A program made the position numbers and the translations under genes. From Crocinitomicaceae bacterium (GTDB lineage Bacteria > Bacteroidota > Bacteroidia > Flavobacteriales_D > Crocinitomicaceae), in contig JAMLHA010000022.1 of the NCBI GenBank assembly GCA_023957475.1, positions 1-34,378 on the forward strand: a DNA stretch of 34,378 bases, written 5' to 3'. The notes below the pieces were generated by a model, which searched no databases, had not been told where the DNA came from, and worked only from the letters and a program-made list of their open reading frames with translations. Below, in pieces: positions 26,331 to 33,584 of the stretch. Positions within the stretch are counted from its first letter, which is position 1; each line of letters begins with the position of its first letter.

Positions 26331-27326
26331 TTAGTAATCTTGAACGATATCACAAAATTTTGGTTGAAAAGGCAACAAAGCCGAGGCAACAGAAAACCCA
26401 ACACCAAAACCAGCTACAACAATTTGATTGGAATGTTTTTTGCAATCATCCCAAACCAAACTCAATGTCAACGGAATGCTTGCAGATGCCGTATTTCCAA
26501 ATTCCGAAATAGAATAAGGCACTTTTTCATCTGGTATTTCCAATTTTCTTTTAATGGATTCATTGATTAGTTTATTTGCTTGATGAAAAGCAAACAAATC
26601 AGGATAAACAATGGAATGTGATGAGAAATCAAGTAATTGTTGAATATTTTGTGGTACTAATTTAACCGAATAACCAAAAACATCGATTCCATTCAGTTGC
26701 ATTGTTTGACAATTTCCTGATGGGATTTCAATAGCATGCTGGCCAGATCCCTCCGATTGCAAATTAAAATAACTAATGAGCGATTTATTGTCCTTATTGT
26801 ACTCGACAGCAATTGCAGTAGCAGCATCGGAAAATATAGGACGGACACTTTTGTCATTTTTATCAATCAATTGTGTAGAAATATCGCCACAACAAAGAAT
26901 CGCACGAGCAGTATTGCCTAAACCAGAAAGAATACTGTAAACACTATTTAATCCATAAACAAAGCCCGAACAACCCGAAATCATATCAAAACACATCGTG
27001 TTGGAAGACAATTTTAAATCACCGTGCAAGCGATTGGCTACGGATGGGATGACCATTGTAGGTGTTTGTGTAACACAAATCAACACATCAATTTGATCAA
27101 GATCCCAATCGAGTTTTTTTAGTAAGCGGCTAATGGCTGTTTCAAATAAATCACGAATAGTTGTGTCCTGAGAAGCTATTCTACGAAAACGAATTCCAGT
27201 GTGATTAACCAACGCCTCACGTTCTTCTTTGCTTAGCAATTCCAACGATAGGTTGTCCTCAACAGTTGCAGGCAACACCGTTACCATACCAACAATTTCG
27301 GAACCATGATGTTTGGAAAATGCCAT
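26331..27326 (-). CDS. beta-ketoacyl-ACP synthase III-like (FabH family) condensing enzyme
   Basis: 331-residue thiolase-fold enzyme. The FabH triad is complete: Cys119 in DMISGCSGF, His248 in FAFHQANKL and Asn278 in EFGNTASASIP. FabH condenses acetyl-CoA (or another acyl-CoA) with malonyl-ACP to start fatty acid synthesis. The sequence HHGSEIVGMVTVLPATVEDN at the start is more like accessory FabH-family members than the housekeeping enzyme. The ATG overlaps the ACP stop by one base (TAATG). With its own ACP directly upstream, it looks dedicated to a special acyl product and not to bulk lipid synthesis (inference). Acyl transfer to a small molecule, as in some FabH relatives, is a possible alternative. 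Confidence 0.9.
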   Translation of the reverse strand: MAFSKHHGSEIVGMVTVLPATVEDNLSLELLSKEEREALVNHTGIRFRRIASQDTTIRDLFETAISRLLKKLDWDLDQIDVLICVTQTPTMVIPSVANRLHGDLKLSSNTMCFDMISGCSGFVYGLNSVYSILSGLGNTARAILCCGDISTQLIDKNDKSVRPIFSDAATAIAVEYNKDNKSLISYFNLQSEGSGQHAIEIPSGNCQTMQLNGIDVFGYSVKLVPQNIQQLLDFSSHSIVYPDLFAFHQANKLINESIKRKLEIPDEKVPYSISEFGNTASASIPLTLSLVWDDCKKHSNQIVVAGFGVGFSVASALLPFQPKFCDIVQDY

Positions 27327-27562
27327 TATTTTGAATTTAAGAAATTAAATAAATCCATGACTGTGATGCACTTCACCAAATCACCAGCACCAATTAAAAT
27401 CCCTGTCTCATCGTTGACTCTAGAAATTAAAATCAATGTATTCAACGAACTCCATGTTCTCAACGAACGCAGTTCACTGTTCTCGTTTACTTCGCCATTT
27501 TCCAACAAAAGTTCACTTTCTAAAAAAGCAATAAAATCTGTAAGTTGCTCAAATCTATGCAT
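27326..27562 (-). CDS. acyl carrier protein-like
   Basis: 78-residue small acidic protein with the ACP fold pattern: helix I (RFEQLTDFIAFLESELL), a loop, then WSSLNTLILISRVNDETG, where Ser39 of SSLN is at the place of the 4'-phosphopantetheine Ser in DSL, and a last helix VMDLFNFLN. The usual Asp before the Ser is Ser here. The frame extends up to a TTG (27568), but the ATG at 27562 is taken as start because a perfect -7 box lies just behind it. First gene of the operon; the stop overlaps the KAS III start (TAATG). A genuine carrier is likely; phosphopantetheinylation is not shown by sequence alone. Confidence 0.8.
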   Translation of the reverse strand: MHRFEQLTDFIAFLESELLLENGEVNENSELRSLRTWSSLNTLILISRVNDETGILIGAGDLVKCITVMDLFNFLNSK

Positions 27563-27565
27563 ACA

Positions 27566-27573
27566 CAAATGTA
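27566..27573 (-). promoter_or_regulatory. -7 promoter box of the ACP-KAS III-GT2-GNAT operon
   Basis: TACATTTG on the minus strand is a perfect TAnnTTTG match ending 4 nt before the ACP ATG (27562). A TTG at 27592-27590 with a 16-bp spacer may be the -33 element. A leaderless transcript is predicted. Confidence 0.5.
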
Positions 27574-27790
27574 ATAAACTATCTTAAATCAACCTCATTT
27601 TTTGCGAATTTTAATAAAAATCGGCCTATTCATTTGAAATCCGAAAGTTATTGTTTTCTAATTCAATAATTATTCCAATGTATTGATTTATAACTTTTTT
27701 GAATTATAACTCTTATTTTTTACAACTTTTTTGGATTTGAATCTGATAATTTCAATTTTTAATCATTATTGTCCGATAAAAATATTTAAA
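27574..27790. other. AT-rich intergenic sequence between the divergent ACP operon and the peroxidase region
   Basis: No ORF or known RNA is visible. It holds a direct repeat AACTTTTTTG at 27692-27701 and 27724-27733 (32 bp apart, about three helical turns) within a strongly AT-rich block. It could be a protein-binding or curved region, or chance. Confidence 0.35.
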
Positions 27791-27791
27791 C

Positions 27792-27953
27792 AGAGGCTTA
27801 ATAGACCTCTCACATGCTTTCGAGGTGACAATTAGGTGGTTAAATTATAGTGGAGGGATCTTTTAGTTTAATCGAACACCAGTGATTTTTAATCTTGTTT
27901 TTGATGATTTATTTAAGATTCTTCACAGCATTCGAGGTGAACTGGCTTTTTTT
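27792..27953 (+). ncRNA. candidate terminated non-coding RNA with duplicated TTCGAGGTGA motif
   Basis: The 10-mer TTCGAGGTGA occurs at 27819-27828 and 27931-27940, each in a TCAC-N-GTGA palindrome (CACATGCTTTCGAGGTGA and CACAGCATTCGAGGTGA). The first is preceded by a hairpin AGAGG/CCTCT (27792-27796/27806-27810), the second by AATCTT/AAGATT (27891-27896/27915-27920). CCAG near 27879 can pair with CTGG (27942-27945). Seven T follow (27947-27953), as in an intrinsic terminator. GAGGTGA is complementary to the 16S anti-Shine-Dalgarno end. No consensus -7 box is evident upstream. It may be a small RNA, a regulatory leader element or paired protein sites for the downstream peroxidase gene. I recognise no known family. 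Confidence 0.35.
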
Positions 27954-28025
27954 GTAAAATAAGTCAATAAAAAAAATCTATCCTCATATCAATATTTTTT
28001 ATGACTGCAATCACATTAACTTCAT

Positions 28026-28033
28026 TATCTTTG
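28026..28033 (+). promoter_or_regulatory. -7 promoter box of the cytochrome c peroxidase gene
   Basis: TATCTTTG is a perfect TAnnTTTG match ending 17 nt before the ATG at 28050. No convincing -33 TTG at the usual spacing. Confidence 0.5.
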
Positions 28034-28049
28034 TAAAAAATTAAGCGCC

Positions 28050-29117
28050 ATGAGAGAAAAAACAAACAGAAACTACCAAGGAATAAGTTCATTAATTATG
28101 CTTATTACGATTGGTTTTGCTACAACTTTCTTGTATTCAAGATGTAGTTCTCCTGAAGTAAAGGAGGAAATTGCCGTTGACGATGCAGCCGAACAAGAAT
28201 TGCACAACAAAGCAACCTCTATTTTCAAATCAATTTCATCCATTGAGAGAGAAGATATTGATGAAAACAAAATTTTATTAGGAAAGAAACTGTATCACGA
28301 CAAAAGTTTGTCAAAAGATGGAAATATTAGTTGTGCTTCTTGCCATAACTTAAATACGTATGGTGTTGACAATCTTTCATTTTCTCCAGGTGACACAAAG
28401 GAATTGGGAGGAAGAAACTCTCCTTCTTCTGTTTATGCTTTTTTACATTCCATACAATTCTGGGACGGAAGAGCTAAGGATGTGGAAGAACAAGCTGGCG
28501 GACCGCTTTTAAATCCAGTAGAACACAGTGTGCCTTCACAAGCATTTTTAGAAAATCGTTTGAGAAAAAATGAAGAATACCAAAAATTATTTAAAGCAGT
28601 TTATCCAAATGATGCACAGCCAATTACGTTTACCAATATTACCAATGCAATTGGAGCTTTTGAACGTCAATTGGCACCTGAAAGTAGATTTGACAAATGG
28701 TTGGATGGCGATAAAAACGCCCTTACAGCTCAAGAAAAAGCTGGTTTGACAGCATTTATTGATAACGCTTGTATTACTTGCCACATGGGACCAGCTGTTG
28801 GTGGTGATTTGATGCAAAAATTTGGTTTGTATGGCAATTATTGGGAAAAAACAAACAGTAAAAAAGTAGATAATGGCGTGTATGATTTAAGCAAAAAAGA
28901 AAGCGACAAATACGTATTTAAAGTACCAAGTTTGAGAAATGTTGAAAAAACATATCCTTATTTCCACGATGGTTCAGTTGAAAAATTAGAGGACGCTGTA
29001 AGCATCATGGCAGAACTTCAATTAGGTAAGAAAATTTCTGATGAAGAAGTGAAAAACATCACTGCATTCTTGAAATCTATGACCGCTGAAGTGGATCCGA
29101 AATACATCGCAGAGTAA
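28050..29117 (+). CDS. di-haem cytochrome c peroxidase (CCP/MauG family)
   Basis: 355 residues with two c-type haem-binding motifs: CASCH at 95-99 and CITCH at 241-245. The layout (N-terminal export signal at about 13-30, first haem domain, PSSVYAFLHSIQFWDGRAKD, EQAGGPLLNPVEHSV, second haem domain with Met-rich MGPAVGGDLMQKFGLYGN and PSLRNVEKTYPYFHDGSV) is that of bacterial cytochrome c peroxidase/MauG proteins. Such enzymes reduce H2O2 in the periplasm with electrons from small c-type cytochromes. The signal ends near YSRC, where Cys32 could be lipidated, but Arg at -1 is atypical, so a cleaved or uncleaved anchor is also possible. Own promoter and terminator. Confidence 0.93.
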   Translation: MREKTNRNYQGISSLIMLITIGFATTFLYSRCSSPEVKEEIAVDDAAEQELHNKATSIFKSISSIEREDIDENKILLGKKLYHDKSLSKDGNISCASCHNLNTYGVDNLSFSPGDTKELGGRNSPSSVYAFLHSIQFWDGRAKDVEEQAGGPLLNPVEHSVPSQAFLENRLRKNEEYQKLFKAVYPNDAQPITFTNITNAIGAFERQLAPESRFDKWLDGDKNALTAQEKAGLTAFIDNACITCHMGPAVGGDLMQKFGLYGNYWEKTNSKKVDNGVYDLSKKESDKYVFKVPSLRNVEKTYPYFHDGSVEKLEDAVSIMAELQLGKKISDEEVKNITAFLKSMTAEVDPKYIAE

Positions 29118-29142
29118 TATTAAACAATAGTTTTTATGAGAA

Positions 29143-29175
29143 AGAGGCTATCGAAACAATCGGTAGTCTCTTTTT
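29143..29175 (+). terminator. intrinsic terminator of the cytochrome c peroxidase gene
   Basis: AGAGGCTATCG (29143-29153) pairs with CGGTAGTCTCT (29161-29171), 11 bp with two G-U pairs and a 7-nt loop, followed by five T (29171-29175). It lies between the convergent peroxidase and DUF962 genes and may also act weakly on the other strand. Confidence 0.8.
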
Positions 29176-29177
29176 AT

Positions 29178-29651
29178 CTAATATTTCACTACTTTCAAAA
29201 CAAAGTTCATCAACCAAGCTGGACCTATCAATAAAAACTGTAAATCTTTGAAAAAAGAGGGTTTTTTACCTTCAATTCCATGTCCAATAAATTGTCCCAC
29301 CCATGCAAGGGCAAAAATCATAAATGAAAATGGCAACAAACCATTGCTACCAAACTTTTGGTAAAACAACTCATTTCCTGCAGCTACTATCAATGCCCAA
29401 ACGATAAACCCTAAGAATAGCGGAATAGATAGCAACAAGTAATAGACCAAAACCAGTACCAAAATAATGGTTCCCCAATTAAAATAGGGTGATATTTCTT
29501 GAAACAAAGCAGGTGTTGGAATGGTTCGAATCAAGCCAAAAATAGAAAAGAAAATAAATGGTACACATACTCAGTGAATAGCTTTATTCATTTCATTTTG
29601 GTGACTTTCACTGTATTCTTTTAAAAGTGTTGCGATTTTTGTTGTGCTCAT
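29178..29651 (-). pseudogene. DUF962/Mpo1-like membrane protein gene with in-frame TGA
   Basis: From the ATG at 29651 the minus strand reads MSTTKIATLLKEYSESHQNE, MNKAIH, then TGA at 29573-29571, then VCVPFIFFSIFGLIRTIPTP and on without other stops to TAG at 29180-29178 (157 codons counting the TGA). DUF962 proteins are multi-pass membrane proteins; the yeast member Mpo1 is an iron-dependent 2-hydroxy fatty acid dioxygenase. In this family the H-x-N-x-x-N-K-x-I-H-W-I-C-V-P stretch has Trp where the TGA lies. His17, His26 and the later GQFIGHGIEGKKP-type region (here VGQFIGHGIEGKKPS) are kept. One base change (TGG to TGA, window base 29571) would restore the full protein. The downstream part can only start at a TTG, which is unlikely to be functional. 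Confidence 0.8.
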
Positions 29652-29817
29652 GATGGATAATTTGATCTAAAAATACTAAGAAAATTGGATTTTAACGTAA
29701 GACTACGCTTTTATCAAATATGTAATAAATACATCTATGACGCAATTTGAACAGAATTACATTGATTTAGCAATTCAAAAAAATGTACTTCAATAAGCTG
29801 ATTAAATTTAAAATCAC

Positions 29818-29825
29818 TACATTTG
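29818..29825 (+). promoter_or_regulatory. -7 promoter box of gatC
   Basis: TACATTTG is a perfect TAnnTTTG match ending 21 nt before the gatC ATG at 29846 and supports that start against the longer frame from 29783. Confidence 0.5.
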
Positions 29826-29845
29826 TTGCTCGATTGCATCAAAAC

Positions 29846-30136
29846 ATGAAAATAACAAACGAAATCATCGATCACATTGCTCATCTTGCTCGCTTGGAGT
29901 TTGAAGGTGAAGAAAAAGACGCCATTCGTCACGACATGGAAAACATTGTATCATTTATGGGGGCATTGCAAGAAGTAGATACCGAAAATGTGGAACCTTT
30001 GATTTTCATGAACGACGAAATCAATCACTTGCGTGAAGATATTCCAGCGGTTACACTAACTCAGCAGGAAATATTGAAAAATGCGCCTAAAAAAGATTCC
30101 GATTTCTTTAGAATTCCAAAAGTATTGGATAAATAA
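29846..30136 (+). CDS. gatC: Asp-tRNA(Asn)/Glu-tRNA(Gln) amidotransferase subunit C
   Basis: 96-residue GatC, the small subunit that holds GatA and GatB together in the enzyme that converts Glu-tRNA(Gln) (and Asp-tRNA(Asn)) to the amide form. The sequence KITNEIIDHIAHLARLEFEG is the typical N-terminal helix, MENIVSFMGALQEVDTENVE the middle, and LREDIPAVTLTQQEILKNAP the C-terminal linker, ending FFRIPKVLDK. The frame runs 21 codons further up to 29783, but that extension is not family-like and lies over the promoter. gatA and gatB are not adjacent, as is common in Bacteroidota. Stop is 2 bp from that of the convergent Omp28-like gene. Confidence 0.95.
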   Translation: MKITNEIIDHIAHLARLEFEGEEKDAIRHDMENIVSFMGALQEVDTENVEPLIFMNDEINHLREDIPAVTLTQQEILKNAPKKDSDFFRIPKVLDK

Positions 30137-30138
30137 GC

Positions 30139-31098
30139 TTATTCAAATTTTTCCTTTACAACTTGGTAAATTTCGTAAGTTGTTTTATCAAACACATAAA
30201 TTAACAAATGCATATTTGAAGCATTGAAATGTGCACTCCCATCAAGTGTAATTTCATTTGGAACAACAAAACTATAATCTAAGTAATACTTACCATTTTC
30301 TTTCTTTAAAGCATCGGTTAATGTTGTTCCCCACAAAGTATTTCCTACATTTCCAAGATGAATATCTCTATGCACATAATCAGGCGTATAGGTTCCCATT
30401 ACATTTTGTGGTGCTACCAAACTATCTTGTTGCATCACAACCACTATTCCAAGGTTTGTCAATTGGTTATCCAATACATCCACTTCTGTATGAAGAAAGG
30501 CTCCTTTTGTTTGGTTAAAATAGTTTACTTTTGATTTAATTTTCACTTTTAAAGAAGTGGCTAAAGCAGCATTTACTTGAGCAGCTAAAATTCCTGGAGG
30601 ATAAAACATCTCCGTTCCACCCGAAGCAACGATTCTGCTACAGCTAACGCTTGGATTTCCAAAAAATCCACTTGTAGCCATCTGACCAAAGAATTTTCCT
30701 AAATCCAATCCATTGTCATTGGTAAAATCTACTGGATATTGACTATTTGTAGCTTGAAATCCTGTAATTCCCGTTGGTGAAGAGTGAATTGAGCTAATAA
30801 AAACTCTAGTGGGGTATTGGGTATGCAAATCATGTGCTGCCACTGCGGCATCGGGGCAATACTGACAATTGTGTCCCGTAAAATCATCTATCAAAATATT
30901 TCTTTGAGATGATGCGGTAATGGTGTCAAAATTGGGCCATAAAGTATTTAAATAAGTTTGCCAATCACCAGGATACAAAGCTGTATTCAAATCCGTATTG
31001 TAGTCGCTTGGTTCATAAATTTTCTTTACTTTATCACAGCTTGTAACAATAAGTGCAACAACCATTGACAATCCTAAATATTTAAAAAACTGTTTCAT
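30139..31098 (-). CDS. Omp28-related outer membrane lipoprotein with CxxC
   Basis: 319 residues from the ATG at 31098. A lipobox ending at Cys21 (VTSC) gives a lipoprotein. The core is the Omp28-related/thioredoxin-like domain: ILIDDFTGHNCQYCPDAA holds the CxxC (Cys78, Cys81), followed by RVFISSIHSSPTGITGF and a long C-terminal beta-rich part. Omp28 of Porphyromonas is a surface lipoprotein; the CxxC suggests thiol-disulfide chemistry or a structural disulfide. Last gene of a three-gene unit: TlpA-like protein, DUF6029 barrel, Omp28, with gaps of 14 and 18 bp. The frame starts earlier at a TTG (31116), not used here. Family strong, redox role inferred. Confidence 0.88.
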   Translation of the reverse strand: MKQFFKYLGLSMVVALIVTSCDKVKKIYEPSDYNTDLNTALYPGDWQTYLNTLWPNFDTITASSQRNILIDDFTGHNCQYCPDAAVAAHDLHTQYPTRVFISSIHSSPTGITGFQATNSQYPVDFTNDNGLDLGKFFGQMATSGFFGNPSVSCSRIVASGGTEMFYPPGILAAQVNAALATSLKVKIKSKVNYFNQTKGAFLHTEVDVLDNQLTNLGIVVVMQQDSLVAPQNVMGTYTPDYVHRDIHLGNVGNTLWGTTLTDALKKENGKYYLDYSFVVPNEITLDGSAHFNASNMHLLIYVFDKTTYEIYQVVKEKFE

Positions 31099-31116
31099 AA
31101 CTGTTTCTATTTTCAA

Positions 31117-32817
31117 TTAAAAACTATGTGTAACTGAGAGTGTTAGACCATTGGATGCTGGTACATAGCGACAAACACCACCTACACAAAACATACCAGC
31201 TCGTTGACGACCATATCCCAACGAAACACGTGTTGGTCCTGTAACATAAGCCACTGTCACGTATGGATGATGTGCACGTTGACTTTTAACAGGGTTGCCA
31301 AAATTGTATTGATCCATCACATTGATCATCCAATGCGAATTGATAGCATATTCCAACATCACTGTTGCCCAATCACCATGATCGGTTGGTTTAGATCCTT
31401 TTGCATTAAAGCGCACCTTATTATTCAACGAATCAATTCGGTTTACGAGTAAAACTTGGAATTCTGCTCGCAATGAAGATTGTTTTTTAAATTTATATAA
31501 AAACTCAAAAACAAAAGTGTTAGATGTGATATTTCCTGGCTGTTTTGTTACAGCTGCTATATTGTTATTTAAAACTAAATGAAAATAACTCAAAGTTGCA
31601 CTAAAGTTTTTAGTGAATTTACGATAAATACTCGCATTAATATCCAACCAATACAATGAATCGCTCATTCTAAAAGGAGATGTTTTATAAGCCACACCAG
31701 TTGAGTCGTCCGGATAATTCAAATTTGGAGTTCTTTTAGGGCGAAAAGCAGTTGAAGCATTCAAGCTTAAAGTAGTACCATACTTTCCTCCAATCTTTGT
31801 TCCTTTCGGAATAGTATAAACGATATCGCCTTGAAAAGCTACTTCACCTGTTGGTTGCGTTGCGTAAGGATAAAGCGATGCTACTAAGTTATACGTATGT
31901 GTTTTATTTAATGCTGGTAAGTAATTGATTAAACCTACTTGCAATACTTTATCTCGTTCTGAACGAAAACTCATATTGTCAACCGATTTAGCTGAGAGTG
32001 TCACACCAAATCCTTTTCGTGAGTATCCAGCATTGATTACTGTAGCAAATCCCGGGTTGTAAATATACCCATTGTCTTGAGAAGGATCCTGACCTTTCAC
32101 TACATATTCACCATCCAATGTAAATCCTTTGTATTGAATACCCATTCTTCCACCATAAGTAGCCACATTTTGAGGTAAAATCAACAAATCGTTGTCATCT
32201 TCTTGGAATTTACTGACAAAAGAACCACCAATCATTAAGTCAATCTCTTTTTCGGCAATTTTAGGAAAAATCTGACTTAAACTAAACTCCGCATCACCAC
32301 CTCTAACAGTTCCTGCACCATGCGAAATACCGCTTCTAAACGCCAAACGTTGCAAACCATAAACACCTTTCAAAGTAATTCCTTTATAAGGTGTAATTTT
32401 CAAGCGCACCCCATCGAGCATGTTATCGTAACCCAATGCTTTGTCTTCATAAGCCCTCAAAGCCAATCCTGCTCCAAATTGCTCATAAAAATTACCCACC
32501 GTTGCATCAATAAAATTATTGGCATATCCGATGTAACGCATACCTAATCCAGTACCCTGAAACTCAGTTGGATACCCTTGAATACGTGGTAAATACGACT
32601 CAAAACGCAATCCACCTTTAAAATTTCCATGGGTATAATAAACATTCATATAGGAGTTTAACAACCCCTTTGATGCTGGTTGAGTTGCCCCGATTAACGA
32701 ATCTTTATTAAGGTATTGAAACGTTGATTCTAAGTTCCCTGTAAAATTACTTCTATTTAACTGTGAAAATGATGCAACACTAATGAATACAAAGCAAATG
32801 GTAACGAGTTTTCTCAT
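31117..32817 (-). CDS. DUF6029-like predicted outer membrane beta-barrel protein
   Basis: 566 residues. Signal peptide in the first 20 residues (FISVASFSQL near the cut). The rest is dense in alternating aromatic/hydrophobic strands typical of an outer membrane barrel and ends in Phe (SLTVTHSF-type, here GLTLSVTHSF), the usual terminal residue for BAM recognition. The motif GNFYEQFGAGLALRAYEDKA, with YDNMLDGVRLKI after it, is typical of DUF6029 proteins of Bacteroidota. It carries a cysteine pair near the end (MFCVGGVCRY). Middle gene of the operon with the TlpA-like and Omp28-related genes; the conserved trio suggests one envelope function, perhaps thiol-linked. Exact function unknown. Confidence 0.85.
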   Translation of the reverse strand: MRKLVTICFVFISVASFSQLNRSNFTGNLESTFQYLNKDSLIGATQPASKGLLNSYMNVYYTHGNFKGGLRFESYLPRIQGYPTEFQGTGLGMRYIGYANNFIDATVGNFYEQFGAGLALRAYEDKALGYDNMLDGVRLKITPYKGITLKGVYGLQRLAFRSGISHGAGTVRGGDAEFSLSQIFPKIAEKEIDLMIGGSFVSKFQEDDNDLLILPQNVATYGGRMGIQYKGFTLDGEYVVKGQDPSQDNGYIYNPGFATVINAGYSRKGFGVTLSAKSVDNMSFRSERDKVLQVGLINYLPALNKTHTYNLVASLYPYATQPTGEVAFQGDIVYTIPKGTKIGGKYGTTLSLNASTAFRPKRTPNLNYPDDSTGVAYKTSPFRMSDSLYWLDINASIYRKFTKNFSATLSYFHLVLNNNIAAVTKQPGNITSNTFVFEFLYKFKKQSSLRAEFQVLLVNRIDSLNNKVRFNAKGSKPTDHGDWATVMLEYAINSHWMINVMDQYNFGNPVKSQRAHHPYVTVAYVTGPTRVSLGYGRQRAGMFCVGGVCRYVPASNGLTLSVTHSF

Positions 32818-32831
32818 GCGAATTTGTTCGT

Positions 32832-33335
32832 TTAGTTATTTTTCAATTTCACCAATTCTTGATACAACAAGTCTTCGTCACCTGGTGTATAATTATTGTG
32901 AGAATAAACAATTACACCTTCTTTGTTGATTAAAAATGTATGAGGCACATTGTTTACACCCATCGCACGTCTAAAATCACTATTTGGATCCATCAACACA
33001 ATGTAATCCCATGCTTTACCGTTGACATAAGTAGGTACTTGGCTTTTAGTTTTTTCATCATCAATGGATACCGCAACTAGTTTCACACCAAATTCTTCCT
33101 GCCAATCTTCATACACTTCATTAATTGTATTCAATTCTCTTTTACAAGGAGAGCACCAAGTAGCCCAGAAACTAATAATGATTGGTCCATCAGTAGCTAA
33201 TTCAGTCGTATTGATTAACTCACCCTTCATGTTTTTTAATTGTACACTTGGCACCTTCTTATCTTTTCCAGAATCTTGAGCCATTATACCTATTGCAAAA
33301 GTTAACGCAACAATTAATAATCCAATTTTTTTCAT
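32832..33335 (-). CDS. TlpA/ResA-family thioredoxin-like protein, exported
   Basis: 167 residues. Signal peptide (FAIGIMAQ near the cut at about 20), then a thioredoxin fold of the TlpA/redoxin type: VPSVQLKNMKGELINTTEL, then IIISFWATWCSPCKRELNTI with the active-site pair Cys61/Cys64, followed by LVAVSIDDEKTK and the cis-Pro region VNNVPHTFLINKEG. Such proteins keep periplasmic thiols reduced, for example for cytochrome c maturation or for a dedicated partner. First gene of a unit with the DUF6029 and Omp28-related genes (gaps 14 and 18 bp). Upstream 249 bp shared with the divergent T9SS gene. No perfect -7 box was found for it. Confidence 0.93.
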   Translation of the reverse strand: MKKIGLLIVALTFAIGIMAQDSGKDKKVPSVQLKNMKGELINTTELATDGPIIISFWATWCSPCKRELNTINEVYEDWQEEFGVKLVAVSIDDEKTKSQVPTYVNGKAWDYIVLMDPNSDFRRAMGVNNVPHTFLINKEGVIVYSHNNYTPGDEDLLYQELVKLKNN

Positions 33336-33495
33336 TTTTTAGAGATTTATAGTTTCATTTTACAAAGCAAATACCTTGCCAATTACTCCAAAGATAGAAT
33401 AGAATTTTTACTCTTGAGCAATTTTATGAATAAAAATCTAACACCCTTTTTTGGAATCCTAAATTTTTATCTAAAAAAATACCTTTCAATAATTC

Positions 33496-33526
33496 TTGAT
33501 TAAACATATTTTTTTTATTATTTTTG
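33496..33526 (+). promoter_or_regulatory. promoter of the T9SS cargo gene (TTG-N20-TATTTTTG)
   Basis: TTG at 33496-33498, a 20-bp spacer and TATTTTTG at 33519-33526 give the best full promoter match in the window. The predicted transcript start near 33530 leaves a leader of about 55 nt. Confidence 0.6.
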
Positions 33527-33535
33527 TGAATAAAT

Positions 33536-33574
33536 TAGCATCCAAATTTTTGGACTGATTTTTGATGCTAGTCC
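33536..33574 (+). promoter_or_regulatory. leader with competing hairpins upstream of the T9SS cargo gene
   Basis: TAGCATC (33536-33542) pairs with GATGCTA (33564-33570). GGACT (33552-33556) pairs with AGTCC (33570-33574), which overlaps the first pairing and cannot form with it without a pseudoknot. TCCAA/TTGGA (33541-33545/33550-33554) is a third, short hairpin that competes with the second. These lie just ahead of the start codon and could influence translation. Confidence 0.3.
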
Positions 33575-33584
33575 ATTAAAATAC

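Noticed and set aside
27563..28049. tRNA or known riboswitch in the 487-bp gap
   Set aside because: No cloverleaf or T-arm sequence and no known aptamer core could be recognised; TTCGAGGTGA only superficially resembles a T-loop.
29178..29534. 118-residue protein starting at a TTG at 29534 as an independent gene
   Set aside because: The family N-terminus continues upstream in the same frame through a single TGA to an ATG at 29651, so this is the distal part of a broken gene.
29571..29573. TGA read as Trp throughout the genome (code 4)
   Set aside because: menD and the flippase gene both end properly in TGA, and primary proteins show no other internal TGA; the standard bacterial code fits.
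29783..29845. Longer GatC starting at 29783
   Set aside because: The extra 21 residues are not family-like and cover the perfect -7 box at 29818-29825.
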